A DNA stretch of 64,000 bases from Pegea sp. RAD2-039 (lineage: Eukaryota; Chordata; Thaliacea; Salpida; Salpidae): contig JAQGEQ010000222.1 of assembly GCA_034620365.1 (NCBI GenBank), positions 1 to 64,000 on the forward strand, written 5' to 3'. Shown here piece by piece: positions 1 through 11,412 of this stretch. The notes below the pieces were generated by a model, which was not told the origin of the DNA, did no database searches, and saw nothing but the letters and a program-made list of their open reading frames with translations. The translations under genes were made by a program, and so were the position numbers. Each line of letters starts with the position of its first letter. Position 1 is the first letter of the stretch.

Positions 1-1061
1 TATAATTGTCAAAGTTTAAAAGTTTTATAAATAAAGTTTATGCAACAATTATGGTTTATGATGTTTTTGAATTATTATAACTTATATTGAGAATTTTGAA
101 CAAAATTTAATTGGTGTTTAAACTTGTAAAAATTAGAAAACTTCTGAATAATTTTGATAAGATTTTGAATATTCTAAAACAGATAGACTTTCGTTAACAT
201 TTGTCAACTTGTAAGCAAACAAATGATACTGAAACAAAATAAAAAACTTGTTTAAGGAATAATTTTTGATTAAGACTTGCTTAGTAAATTTCAATTTGTT
301 TTATTTCATCTTTAAATACATCAAAACATTTTAACTTGAAAGTTTAAGATAACTTGTTTAACACACAAAAAATAATCGAAAATAATTTGTAAAATGCTGT
401 AGCAGAACTTTCAACATCTAATGCTCAAATATATTTGTAATATTTGCATAACCACATTAAACAAATTAAAGATGTTTTTACATAATTTCAACAATAATTT
501 TAAACTTTCTTTTTGCTGAAAAGTTGTAAGTTATTATAGTTAACGACGCTTTTCAATAATTATAATAATATATAGTTAACATGAATATGTCAAAAACGAT
601 TTATTATCTTTTAAATCTGTTCAGACGTTAGTACAAAAACTATACTCATTACGTACTTATAAAAAAGTTTTTACTTTTTAATTGTACTTCTTTAAAAAAT
701 TTCCTTATTTATTAGGAAACTAAAGTGGGTCAACAAAACTCCTAACCGATATAATATCAAATTTTGACAACTTTTATAGAAGCAATAAAGTTTTTAGTCA
801 CTATATTATGTTGTTAAGTATATCAATTGATGTTAGAAGGCATTACTAATTTCATAAAAAAAATGAATGAAATAAAAATCTATTTTTTAACTTCTTATCA
901 ATTTGAAAATGAATTTCAAAAATCTTTTGTATAAAAGAATGACTTTTTGAGAAAACATTGATCATGTTTTGAACAACTAAAGACTTTTATTTTGGTCACA
1001 ACTATATTAGTCTATTTCTTCTTCCGATTATTTAGATAAACTCACTTACTAAGTTTATTTA

Positions 1062-1372
1062 TTTCAATAAATGCGAAGGAGGGTACCTGAAAAGAGTACC
1101 TCTCGCTAATGCACATTCTCACAAATAACTTCTATTTAGCCCAAAATATAGAAAGTAAAAGATGTAACACATAGTATTTCGATATCACTCAAAGCATATA
1201 ACAGTGAACAATTATATGGGATGTTAATAATATGAAAACAAGAAAAAAAACACAGTTTAGAAATGACAGTGTTGGCAATATTATAACGATTCAACTTCTG
1301 CTTGAACAATGCGAGTGACTTCGACATGGCAATGTCTGATGGCGGCTGATTCCATGTATTAATTGTACGGTA
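1062..1372 (-). mobile_element. LINE-A 3' fragment (in unit copy A)
   Basis: This is the 3' end of a non-LTR retrotransposon. On the minus strand it keeps the end of the reverse-transcriptase ORF (words such as [19 protein letters not shown]) and the family-specific tail, a GAGGTGC...GCACCCTC stem-loop followed by TTCGCATTTATTG and AT-rich repeats. It is severely 5'-truncated. The same tail recurs about a dozen times in the window on both strands. Confidence 0.85.
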
Positions 1373-2230
1373 TTAATTAATTTACACACAAATTTTTGTC
1401 GATAATTTTTTTCCGATAAATTTTATCTATATTTGATATCGTGTTATTATCAAAATGTAATTTTAGCTCTAAGCATAAATCTATTAAATTATTCTCTTTG
1501 AGAAGAATCAGTTCTTTTTCAATCCTTGGTTCATTCTGATACATTTTTCATCTTGTTATACATCTTGTCATTTCAAACCTATTTACAGTAAAGCTTAATA
1601 TTGATTTTATTATATTACGCATTCAAATAATTATTTATCTATTCAAAAAGCTACTGCGCATGAGAAATCTAACAGCTATTTATTATAAGAACAGCAATAA
1701 GCTGTACTGTTGCTTATTTAGCAAGTCGTTAAAAGAGTTCTAAATCTTTCCAGTAGAATATTGTTTAGTTATCATAAACCAACGATTTCCAACAAAGACT
1801 CTTTTTGAGTTTTGCTGCTTGTTTTTAGATTAAAACTCGAAATAGTTTTTCTGTGCTACGATTTTAACAAATATTTTTTAGGTTGTAATGATCTAATTGT
1901 ATCGCGTATGTATTAATGAATATTTTTCGAATAAATATAGATATCATCAAACTAATTAAATGTTAAACATCTCTTATCACTCCTTAAAAGTGTGAATTAT
2001 TGAACAAGAACAATCGTTCTTTCAAATAATCGATTAAAATAGAAAATTTTTAAGCAAAATAAATGACCTGATTTTATTTTTGAATCGTATATTATTGTAT
2101 TAAATATTCTTAATATAAAAAATAATAACTTAACCGCTTACGTAGTTTCAAACAAGCATAAGTTCACTTTCACGTTACTACACTAGTCCTTTTGAAGTAT
2201 AATTCTTTAAGTTGTCATCATCTTTTAGCA

Positions 2231-2310
2231 ATGGGTTTTGGAGATCTAAAAAGTGAATCTGGTATTAAGCAATTAGATAGCTTTTTGGAAAGCAAAAGCT
2301 ACATTGACGG
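2231..2310 (+). pseudogene. EEF1B2: Orphan exon 1 of elongation factor 1-beta (eEF1B), copy A
   Basis: The exon encodes MGFGDLKSESGIKQLDSFLE followed by SKSYIDG. It matches the start of animal eEF1B-beta (human MGFGDLKSPAGLQ...DKSYIEG) over its whole length. A TTTTAG acceptor sits two bases before the ATG and a GTTAGT donor follows the glycine, so the exon has working-looking borders on both sides. None of the later eEF1B exons (GST-like C domain, acidic linker, guanine-exchange domain) is found downstream before the unit changes into minus-strand coiled-coil exons. I therefore read it as a captured first exon, not a full gene. It could still serve as an alternative first exon for something beyond my recognition. 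Confidence 0.75.
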
Positions 2311-3229
2311 GTTAGTGTTTTTTTTATCAAAATGTATAAATATTCAATGTTTTGTATATTCAAGTTTAAATTGAATTTCGTTTTTTACTAGTTAATTTAT
2401 TTTTGATATAATCTAATTTTTTTGTAACTATTTAGTAAAGTAATTTTTTCTATAATAAATATATTATTAAAGTATATATATGATATATTAATGTATATAT
2501 ATTATATACTATTAAAATATATTAGTAAAGTATATTATTTTTTAATATTTTTAAAGTAACTTTAATAAATTATTTTGTATTTTGAATCAGTTGTTTGTCA
2601 GAATTTCTAGTTGGATTTTTATATATTTGTACTTATAATATTATAAATTAGTTAATAAATTGTTTAAATTTATATTTATTATATAAATTGTTTAATATGA
2701 ATTTTTTGTTGGTCTTTTTTGACTGATAAACATTTTTTTTTATTTTAATTGTATATATATATATTATTTTATTCAAAATGTAATTGCATGCCATTTTATA
2801 AACATTTATAAACTCTTGAATTAAACTTCATAATATTTTTATTCATAAAAAAATTTTATAATTTTTCTTACTTTATGACCTTCATGAATTTTTAAATTTC
2901 ACATCTGCTAAAGATTCATATTAACTTCTTGAATTAAGCATAAATTAATTTATTAAACTAATTTTCACTTCTTAGTAATGTTTGATAACTCCTTTTTGTA
3001 GAACAACTTTTAAACTTTTTAATCAACTTCAAAGTTTGAATTTGATTTTTATATTGTTGTGCTTATATTGCAGATCAACTTCAAAGTTTGAATTTGATTT
3101 TTATATTGTTGTGTTTGCTGATCAACTTCAAATTACTTGAGATCCGATTAAGAATCCGTTATCCGATCTTTGAAAATTGAACAATTAACTTCAAATATTT
3201 ATCAAAAGTTGGTTTTTTAGAAGCAAGAT

Positions 3230-4728
3230 ATAAAAATTACTTTTAATTGAGAAAAAAGAAGTCCAAGCTGCTCTTTCTCTTCATTTATAGTTTGTATATC
3301 TGAAAATTTCTTTGTATTTTCAGCAATTTTTTCTTCTAGTTTCACTTGTAAGCTTAAAATTTCTCTCTTACAAAAAATTATGCTTTACATAAAAGCAGAT
3401 TTGATTTCTACCTTTTCATTTAATCTCTGCAATACAAACTGTTTAGCTAAAATATTAAATCAATCACAAACCACTTATTTGAGATTGAAAAAAGTCTAAT
3501 TTTCTATTTAATTATTTTATTATCTTTTCTTTGCCAACCTTTTCACCTTCAAAGATAGATTTATTTTTATTCAACGAAGTTACAAAACCCTCAAGCTTTT
3601 GAAGTTCAATTTTAGAATTGAATAATTCAATTTCTATATTATTCAAAGCATATATCAATTGTTTGTTCTGTTGAAAATAAAATAAGTCTTTTATAAATAT
3701 CAAATAAGTGAAAATGTGATTTGAAAACCTGTTTTTCAAGCTCCTTAAGGCTATTAGATTCTTTTGAAATGGGAGTTTTTTTCAGTCTGGGCTAAGCAAC
3801 TTGACTTACTGTTAAGTTTTCTTTAGAGTTGCTTCTTGATCTGATGTTATCAATTTCATTATTCTTTTCTTCCAGTTGAAAGTTGCATACCTTGATTTTA
3901 TTATTCAAATCATTTATAATGACTAAAAATCAAAAAAAGTTGAAAATAGAAGAAGAAAAATTTTGAAAAATGATTCCTACATTGTAGTTTGTTGTGTTGT
4001 TCCAAAACGTTACCTTCATGCTCTCTTATATCTTTTATCTTATATTCTTTTCTTCCAATTTCAAAGAAATAAATAAGAGATGTTATCTGTCGAACATCGA
4101 TATCCACTTGATTCAGTCGCATCCACGTGACACATCTCATCAGGAGCACATACGTCATTAATGACGTCACAAATCGGTTGACATTTATTTCCCTTATAAC
4201 CTTTGGGGCAAATACATTCTGGAGCCCGCGTGAAATGGGGCGTGAGAACGCTTCGCTTTTGTGACGTCACAGGTAGCTCATTTGAAGTGTTTCCTAATTT
4301 GATGACTGACAAACATTTTCCAGCACATGACGTCAATTTACATTCAGTACCGATGACGTCACGAACGATGACGTCTACTTAAGTCCTTGAGACTTAACTT
4401 CATCATCTTCTCCACAATCTTCCTGCCAAGACCTTCACTTTTTTCCACCATTTCCTACAAACAGAATTTGATATTCAAACTCGAAAACCAACTAACCGTT
4501 TTTCATCTTCAACTTTATCGATTTTTTGCGACAATCTCTTATTTTGAACTTCTAACTCTTTCTTCTCATCGAGCAACTCTAAGCTACAGAATAAGTCAAC
4601 TTCAAATTGATCTCTTTAACTTCTCACTTTTTAGAAGTTAATTTTTCATAAGAAACTTGGAGTTGTTTGGCGCTGAGAGCAGGAGATGTTATCCGTCGAT
4701 TCATGTCTTTCATCTTTGCTTCGTTTGC
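3230..4728 (-). pseudogene. Coiled-coil protein exons, fragmentary, copy A
   Basis: On the minus strand several short exons with GT/AG borders encode heptad-rich, Lys/Glu-rich segments: one at 4628-4728 (words ANEAKMKDMNRR, SAKQLQVSYEKL), one at 4497-4583 (ELLDEKKELEVQNKRLSQKI), one near 3790-3910 (LEEKNNEIDNIRSRSNSKEN), one at about 3512-3690 (IELQKLEGFVTSLNKNKS) and one near 3240-3370 (LQVKLEEKIAENTKKFSDIQ). The composition is that of a long coiled coil such as a centrosomal, golgin or cytoskeletal protein, but I do not recognise the family. I could not keep one reading frame through every junction, and an EGF-like exon sits in the middle, so the gene is probably fragmentary. It may be the body of a chimeric gene starting in the SF3B2-derived block upstream. 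Confidence 0.5.
4061..4360 (-). pseudogene. EGF-like exon inside the coiled-coil exons, copy A
   Basis: The minus-strand reading frame contains a cysteine pattern of EGF type: LTSCAGKCLS, then CICPKGYKGNKCQPICD, then VCAPDEMCHVDA and a final SGYRC. CxCPxGYxGxxC is the classic C-terminal half of an EGF module. EGF modules belong in secreted or surface proteins, so this exon does not fit its coiled-coil neighbours on the same strand. The stretch is clearly more GC-rich than the flanks and holds four exact copies of TGACGTCA. It looks like a captured piece of an extracellular-protein gene. Confidence 0.6.
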
Positions 4729-5107
4729 CTGAAATGTTTTAAAGGAATGAAGATTAGTTTGTAATTATGTAGAATCACTCTCAAATATAGAATTATTTGT
4801 GTCTCAGAAGAAATGAATTTAGTTTTAAGTAACAATTTCGTTTTATGCTTGATCATCAATAAAATTAGATGAAATCAAATCTACTTTTTCCATCGATTGA
4901 AAGTTATATTAAAAACTGAATTTGATAAAAACCTCAAACTATCTGAAATTTGATGAAAATTAAACTTGATGATTTTCTTTTTAACATATTTTGTAGAATG
5001 AAGATTATCATGAAAAAATACAAGCTTAAATATAAAGAAAAAATTAAACTCTTAATATCAACAGACCTCTACAAGTGTTTGTTGGTCTTCTATGATCTGA
5101 TCAACTA

Positions 5108-5424
5108 GGTTCTTTTGGTTGATTAATCTAAAATATAAACAAATTAATAATAATTGAGAATAAATATAAATATGACTTCTTTGTTGATAACTGCGGTGTT
5201 AGCAAGCATTTTTTCAATCACTGGTGCTAATGGTATATCCACATCACAACTTTCACCTTTAAATATTCAAATAATTAAATTTCAGATAAACTAGAAATTT
5301 AAAACTTTGTATTTTCACCTGGTGGTGCTAGTGGTTCATGAGAATATATATCCATGTTGCCGAGTTTGTTTATAAAAATGTAACTGTTATCAAAAACCTA
5401 TCTGTAAACAAACAAGTTTAAATA
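5108..5424 (-). pseudogene. SF3B2: Copied 5' end of SF3B2 (exons 1-2 plus introns), copy A
   Basis: The minus strand matches the start of the SF3B2 gene at 18848-19160, including non-coding DNA. It has the upstream TTTGTTTACAG acceptor, exon 1 (5319-5355, MDIYSHEPLAPPG), the first intron, exon 2 (5177-5256, CDVDIPLAPVIEKMLANTAV), the second intron and the first bases of exon 3. Only a few bases in about 310 differ. Similarity stops at CCAAAAGAACC near 5108, after which the sequence runs into coiled-coil codons. Intron identity shows a DNA-level copy, not a retrocopy. The block brings a start codon and a splice acceptor to the chimeric neighbour, but the SF3B2 frame meets a stop soon after the join. 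Confidence 0.85.
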
Positions 5425-5457
5425 ATACTCAGAATTAAGATGCATATGTAGCCATAT

Positions 5458-5743
5458 CAGTAAACAAGTTCCTCGATATGAGAGCCAAGAAGACTTCATA
5501 AAGGATGACTTCAAGATGCCTGATTCAAATTCAAGGTCTTACTCCTCTTTACTTGGAGCAGAAATCGATTCTTCAATCCCAACTCCTGGAAGAGTGAGGA
5601 AGACTCGATTTCATCCAGACATGTATCTTCCACCAGCTCTAAATCCTACTGATGAAGTTGCCAACAAATCGTATCGCTCTGATGATCATTATGATGTAAG
5701 CAACCAATTAATGATGTCCTCATTGTCAGATTTGGAAGAATAA
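5458..5743 (+). pseudogene. Orphan terminal exon of an unrecognised gene
   Basis: The open frame runs from the TATCAG at the edge of unit copy A to a stop at 5741-5743. It begins SKQVPRYESQEDFIKDDFKM and contains TPGRVRKTRFHPDMYLPPAL, ending in SNQLMMSSLSDLEE. Codon use and length (about 95 residues) look like the last exon of a real protein with an acidic, serine-rich C-terminus. I do not recognise the family. Everything upstream is unit A, so the exon is either cut off from its gene by the duplication or spliced to distant exons outside the window. The remainder of the spacer (5744-6021) shows nothing I recognise. Confidence 0.4.
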
Positions 5744-7074
5744 CATTCCCTTTCACTTTATTTTTATCTTTTTGTTTTTATTTTTTTATTTTTCTGTTTT
5801 GTTTATTCACAACGCTGCTGCTTCAATCCAAAAGTTAGATAAAGATTAAATACATTGAAGGATACCCCTGTCACTGTGATGTCGTTGACATCAAATAGTT
5901 AGTCAAAACAGATACTAAAATAATTCTCAATTAGTGCCTTTTAGTAATCAGCAACAAAAACAGTTTCTGAAAATAAGCAGAGACTTTATACTTGGATTTA
6001 GAAGATCTAAACAATGCGATGTATAATTGTCAAAGTTTAAAAGTTTTATAAATAAAGATTTTGCAACAATTATGGTTTATGATGTTTTTGAATTATTATA
6101 ACTTAGATTGAGAATTTTGAACAAAATTTAATTGGTGTTTAAAATTGTAAAAATTAGAAAACTTCTGAATAATTTTGATAAGATTTTGAATATTCTAAAA
6201 CAGATAGACTTTCGTTAACATTTGTCAACTTGTAAGCAAACAAATGATACTGAAACAAAACAAAAAACTTGTTTAAGGAATAATTTTTGATTAAGACTTG
6301 CTTAGTATATTTACAATTTGTTTTATTTCATCTTTAAATACATTAAAACATTTTAACTTGAAATTTTAAGATAACTAGTTTAACACACAAAAAATAATCG
6401 AAAATAATTTGTAAAATGCTGTAGCAGAACTTTCAACATCTAATGCTCAAATATATTTATAATATTTGCATAACCACATTAAACAAACCAAAGATGTTTT
6501 TACATAATTTCAACAATAATTTTAAACTTTCTTTTTGCTGAAAAGTTGTAAGTTATTATAGTTAACGACGTTTTTCAATAATTATAATAATATGTAGTTA
6601 ACATGAATATGTCAAAAACGATTTATTATCTTTTAAATCTGTTCAGACGTTAGTACAAAAACTATACTCATTACGTACTTATAAAAAACTTTTCACTTTT
6701 TAATTGTACTTCTTTAAAAAATTTCCTTATTTATTAGGAAACTAAAGTGGGTCAACAAAACTCCTAACCGATATAATATCAAATTTTGACAACTTTTATA
6801 GAAGCAATAAAGTTTTTAGTCACTATATTATGTTGTTAAGTATATCAATTGATGTTAGAAGGCATTACTAATTTCATAAAAAAAATGAATGAAATAAAAA
6901 TCTATTTTTTAACTTCTTTCAATTTGAAAATGAATTTCAAAAATCTTTTGTATAAAAGAATGACTTTTTGAGAAAACATTGATCATGTTTTGAACAACTA
7001 AAGACTTTTATTTTGGTCACAACTATATTAGTCTATTTCTTCTTCCGATTATTTAGATAAACTCACTTACTAAG

Positions 7075-7402
7075 TTTATTTATTTCAATAAATGCGAAGG
7101 AGGGTACCTGAAAAGAGTACCTCTCGCTAATGCACATTCTCACAAATAACTTCTATTTAGCCCAAAATATAGAAAGTAAAAGATGTAACACATAGTATTT
7201 CGATATCACTCAAAGCATATAACAGTAAACAATCACATGGAATGTTAATAATATGAAAACGAGAAAAAAAACACAGTTTAGAAATGACAGTGTTGGCAAT
7301 ATTATAACGATTCAACTTCTGCTTGAACAATAAGTGACTTCGACATGGCAATGTCTGATGGCGGCTGATTCCATGTATTAATTCTACGGTATTAATTAAT
7401 TT
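7075..7402 (-). mobile_element. LINE-A 3' fragment (in unit copy B)
   Basis: It is the counterpart of the fragment at 1062-1372 and has the same truncation point, so it was already present before the unit duplicated. The minus strand keeps the last codons of the reverse-transcriptase ORF and the hairpin tail. Confidence 0.85.
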
Positions 7403-8249
7403 ACACACAAATTTTTGTCGATAATTTTTTTCCGATAAATTTTATCTATATTTGATATCGTGTTATTATCAAAATGTAATTTTAGCTCTAAGCATAAATC
7501 TATTAAATTATTCTCTTTAAGAAGAATCAGTTCTTTTTCAATCCTTGGTTCATTCTGATACATTTTTCATCTTGTTATACATCTTGTCATATCAAACCTA
7601 TTTACAGTAAAGCTTAATATTGATTTTATTATATTACGCATTCAAATAATTATTTATCTATTCAAAAAGCTACTGCGCATGAGAAATGTAACAGCTATTT
7701 ATTATAAGAACAGCAATAAGCTATACTGTTGCTTATTTAGCAAGTCGTTAAAAGAGTTCTAAATCTTTCCAGTAGAATATTGTTTAGTTATCATAAACCA
7801 ACGATTTCCAACAAAGACTCTTTTTGAGTTTTGCTGCTTGTTTTTAGATTAAAACTCGAAATAGTTTTTCTGTGCTACGATTTTAACAAATATTTTTTAG
7901 GTTGTAATGATCTAATTGTATCGCGTATGTATTAATGAATATTTTTCGAATAAATATAGATATCATCAAACTAATTAAATGTTAAACATCTCTTATCACT
8001 CCTTAAAAGTGTGAATTATTGAACGAGAACAATCGTTCTTTCAAATAATCGATTAAAATAGAAAATTTTTACGCAAAATAAATGACCTGATTTTATTTTT
8101 GAATCGTATATTATTGTATTAAATATTCTTAATATAAAAAATAATAACTTAACCGCTTACGTAGTTTCAAACAAGCATAAGTTCACTTTCACCTTACTAC
8201 ACTAGTCCTTTTGAAGTATAATTCTCTAAGTTGTCATCATCTTTTAGCG

Positions 8250-8329
8250 ATGGGTTTTGGGGATTTAAAAAGTGAATCTGGTATTAAGCAATTAGATAGC
8301 TTTTTGGAAAGCAAAAGCTACATTGACGG
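8250..8329 (+). pseudogene. EEF1B2: Orphan exon 1 of elongation factor 1-beta, copy B
   Basis: It encodes the same 26 residues plus two bases as the exon at 2231-2310, with only synonymous or upstream differences. It again has CTTTTAG just before the ATG and a GTTAGT donor after the last codon. The two copies keep the same protein despite scattered differences nearby. That is compatible with selection, but also with too little time for change. No later eEF1B exons follow. Confidence 0.75.
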
Positions 8330-9214
8330 GTTAGTGTTTTTTTTATCAAAATGTATAAATATTCAATGTTTTGTATATTCAAGTTTAAATTGAAATTCGG
8401 ATTTTTCTGGTTAATTTATTTTTGATATAATCTAATTTTTTTTTAACTATTTAGTAAAGTAATTTTTTCTATAATAAATATATTATTAAAGTATATATAT
8501 TATATATTAGTAAAGTATATTATTTTTTAATATTTTTAAAGTAACTTTAATATATTATTTTGTATTTTGAATCAGTTGTTTGTCAGAATTTCTAGTTGGA
8601 TTTTTATATATTTGTACTTATAATATTATAAATTAGTTTATAAATTGTTTAAATTTATGTTTATTATATAAATTGTTTAATATGAATTTTTTGTTGGTCT
8701 TTTTTGACTGATAAACATTTTTTTTAATTTTAATTGTATATATATATATTATTTTATTCAAAATGTAATTGCATGCCATTTTATAAACATTTATAAACTC
8801 TTGAATTAAACTTCATAATTTTTTTATTCATAAATAAATTTTATAATTTTTCTTACTTTATGACCTTCATGAATTTTTAAATTTCACATCTGCTAAAGAT
8901 TCATATTAACTTCTTGAATTAAGCATAAATTAATTTATTAAACTAATTTTCACTTCTTAGTAATGTTTGATAACTCCTTCTTGTAGAACAACTTTTAAAC
9001 TTTTTAATCAACTTCAAAGTTTGAATTTGATTTTTATATTGTTGTGTTTATATTGCAGATCAACTTCAAAGTTTGAATTTGATTTTTATATTGTTGTGTT
9101 TGCTGATCAACTTCAAATTACTTGAGATCCGATTAAGAATCCGTTATCCGATCTTTGAAAATTGAACAATTAACTTCAAATATTTATCAAAAGTTGGTTT
9201 TTTAGAAGCAAGAT

Positions 9215-10716
9215 ATAAAAATTACTTTTAATTGAGAAAAAAGAAGTCCAAGCTGCTCTTTCTCTTCATTTATAGTTTGTATATCTGAAAATTTCTTTGT
9301 ATTTTCAGCAATTTTTTCTTCTAGTTTCACTTGTAAGCTTAAAATTTCTCTCTTACAAAAAATTATGCTTTACATAAAAGCAGATTTGATTTCTACCTTT
9401 TCATTTAATCTCTGCAATATAAACTGTTTAGCTAAAATATTAAATCAATCACAAACCACTTATTTGAGATTGAAAAAAGTCTAATTTTTTATTTAATTAT
9501 TTTATTATCTTTTCTTTGCCAACCATTTTACCTTCAAAGATAGATTTATTTTTATTCAACGAAGTTACCAAACCCTCAAGCTTTTGAAGTTCAATTTGAG
9601 AATTGGATAATTCTATTCCTATATTATTCAAAGCATATATCAATTGTTTGTTCTGTTGAAAATAAAATAAGTCTTTTATAAATATCAAATAAGTGGAAAT
9701 GTGATTTGAAAACCTGTTTTTCAAGCTCCTTAAGGCTATTAGATTCTTTTGAAATGGGAGTTTTTTTCAGTCTGGGCTAAGCAACTTGACTTACTGTTAA
9801 GTTTTCTTTAGAGTTGCTTCTTGATCTGATGTTATCAATTTCATTATTCTTCCAGTTGAAAGTTGCATACCTTGATTTTATTATTCAAATCATTTATAAT
9901 GATTAAAAATCAAAAAAAGTTGAAATAGAAAAGAAGAAAAATTTTGAAAAATGATTCCTACATTGTAGTTTGTTGTGCTGTTCCAAAACGTTACCTTCAT
10001 GCTCTCTTATATCTTATATCTTTTATCTTATATTCTTTTCTTCCAATTTCAAAGAAATAAATAAGAGATGTTATCTGTCGAACATCGATATCCACTTGAT
10101 TCAGTCGCATCCACGTGACACATCTCATCAGGAGCACATACGTCATTAATGACGTCACAAATCGGTTGACATTTATTTCCCTTATAACCTTTGGGGCAAA
10201 TACATTCTGGAGCTCGCGTGAAATGGGGCGTGAGAACGCTTCGCGTTTGTGACGTCACAGGTAGCTCGTTTGAAGTGTTTCCTAATTTGATGACTGACAA
10301 ACATTTTTCAGCACATGACGTCAATTTACATTCAGTACCGATGACGTCACGAACGATGACGTCTACTTAAGTCCTTGAGACTTAACTTCATCATCTTCTC
10401 CACAATCTTCCTGCCAAGACCTTCACTTTTTTCCACCATTTCCTACAAACAGAATTCGATATTCAAACTCGAAAACCAACTAACCGTTTTTCATCTTCAA
10501 CTTTATCGATTTTTTGCAAAAATCTCTTATTTTGAACTTCTAACTCTTTCTTCTCATCGAGCAACTCTAAGCTACAGAATAAGTCAACTTCAAATTGATC
10601 TCTTTAACTTCTCACTTTTTAGAAGTTAATTTTTCATAAGAAACTTGGAGTTGTTTGGCGCTGAGAGCAGGAGATGTTATCCGTCGATTCATGTCTTTCA
10701 TCTTTGCTTCGTTTGC
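9215..10716 (-). pseudogene. Coiled-coil protein exons, fragmentary, copy B
   Basis: These exons parallel those at 3230-4728: heptad-rich minus-strand segments such as IELQKLEGLVTSLNKNKS (about 9497-9675), LEEKIAENTKKFSDIQ (near 9240-9350) and SAKQLQVSYEKL (about 10616-10716). Compared with copy A there are several amino-acid changes and a short deletion near 9850 that removes part of one exon. The family is not recognised. Confidence 0.5.
10049..10348 (-). pseudogene. EGF-like exon, copy B
   Basis: The cysteine pattern is the same as at 4061-4360 (CICPKGYKGNKCQPICD, VCAPDEMCHVDA). Only two residue changes are seen against copy A (G to E after the first CA, K to T in the TSQKR stretch). All cysteines are kept. 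Confidence 0.6.
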
Positions 10717-11095
10717 CTGAAATGTTTTAAAGGAATGAAGATTAGTTTGTAATTATGTAGAATCACTCTCAAATATAGAATTATTTGTGTCTCAGAAGAA
10801 ATGAATTTAGTTTTAAGTAACAATTTCGTTTTATGCTTGATCATCAATAAAATCAGATGAAATCAAATCTACTTTTTCCATCGATTGAAAGTTATATTAA
10901 AAACTGAATTTGATAAAAACCTCAAACTATCTGAAAATTGGTGAAAATTAAACTTGATGATTTTCTTTTTAACATATTTTGTAGAATGAAGATTATCATG
11001 AAAAAATACAAGCTTAAATATAAAGAAAAAATTAAACTCTTAATATCAACAGACCTCTACAAGTGTTTGTTGGTCTTCTATGATCTGATCAACTC

Positions 11096-11412
11096 GGTTC
11101 TTTTGGTCGATTAATCTAAAATATAAACAAATTAATAATAATTGAGAATAAATATGACTTCTTTGTTGATAACTGCGGTGTTAGCAAGCATTTTTTCAAT
11201 CACTGGTGCCAATGGTATATCCACATCACAACTTTCACCTTTAAATATTCAAATAATTAAATTTCAGATAAATTAGAAATTTAAAACTTTGTATTTTCAC
11301 CTGGTGGTGCTAGTGGTTCATGAGAATATATATCCATGTTGCCGAGTTTGTTTATAAAAATGTAACTGTTATCAAAAACCTATCTCTAAACAAACAAGTT
11401 TAAATAATACTC
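11096..11412 (-). pseudogene. SF3B2: Copied 5' end of SF3B2, copy B
   Basis: It is the counterpart of 5108-5424: acceptor, exon 1, intron, exon 2 and part of the second intron of SF3B2 on the minus strand. The second intron is about 8 bases shorter than in copy A. One intronic variant (TAATTTATC rather than TAGTTTATC) is shared with the true SF3B2 gene and not with copy A. Confidence 0.85.

Larger units (their letters stand above)
1..5457. repeat. Tandem patchwork unit, copy A
   Basis: This is the first of two direct copies of a unit of about 5.4 kb; the second is at 6022-11439. The two can be followed base by base with only scattered substitutions and small indels, so the duplication is recent. 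Copy A starts at or before the window edge, so its left end is unknown; its right end lies at about 5457, where the sequences part after a shared CCATAT. Inside are a LINE-A 3' end, eEF1B exon 1, coiled-coil exons, an EGF-like exon and a 5' block of SF3B2. Most of the rest (1-1060, 1371-2225, 2311-3230) is AT-rich sequence in which I see no gene, including a TA-rich microsatellite near 2470-2530. Confidence 0.9.

Noticed and set aside
1136-1327. Small minus-strand open frame as a gene
   Set aside because: It is the end of the LINE-A reverse-transcriptase ORF and its 3' UTR, seen in many other copies.
2460-2540. TA-rich block as a replication origin or promoter
   Set aside because: It is a TA microsatellite, differing in length between the two unit copies; nothing else supports a function.
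4387-4641. Plus-strand open frame of 84 codons (and its twin at 10375-10629)
   Set aside because: It is antisense to coiled-coil exons; the heptad signal and splice borders are on the minus strand.
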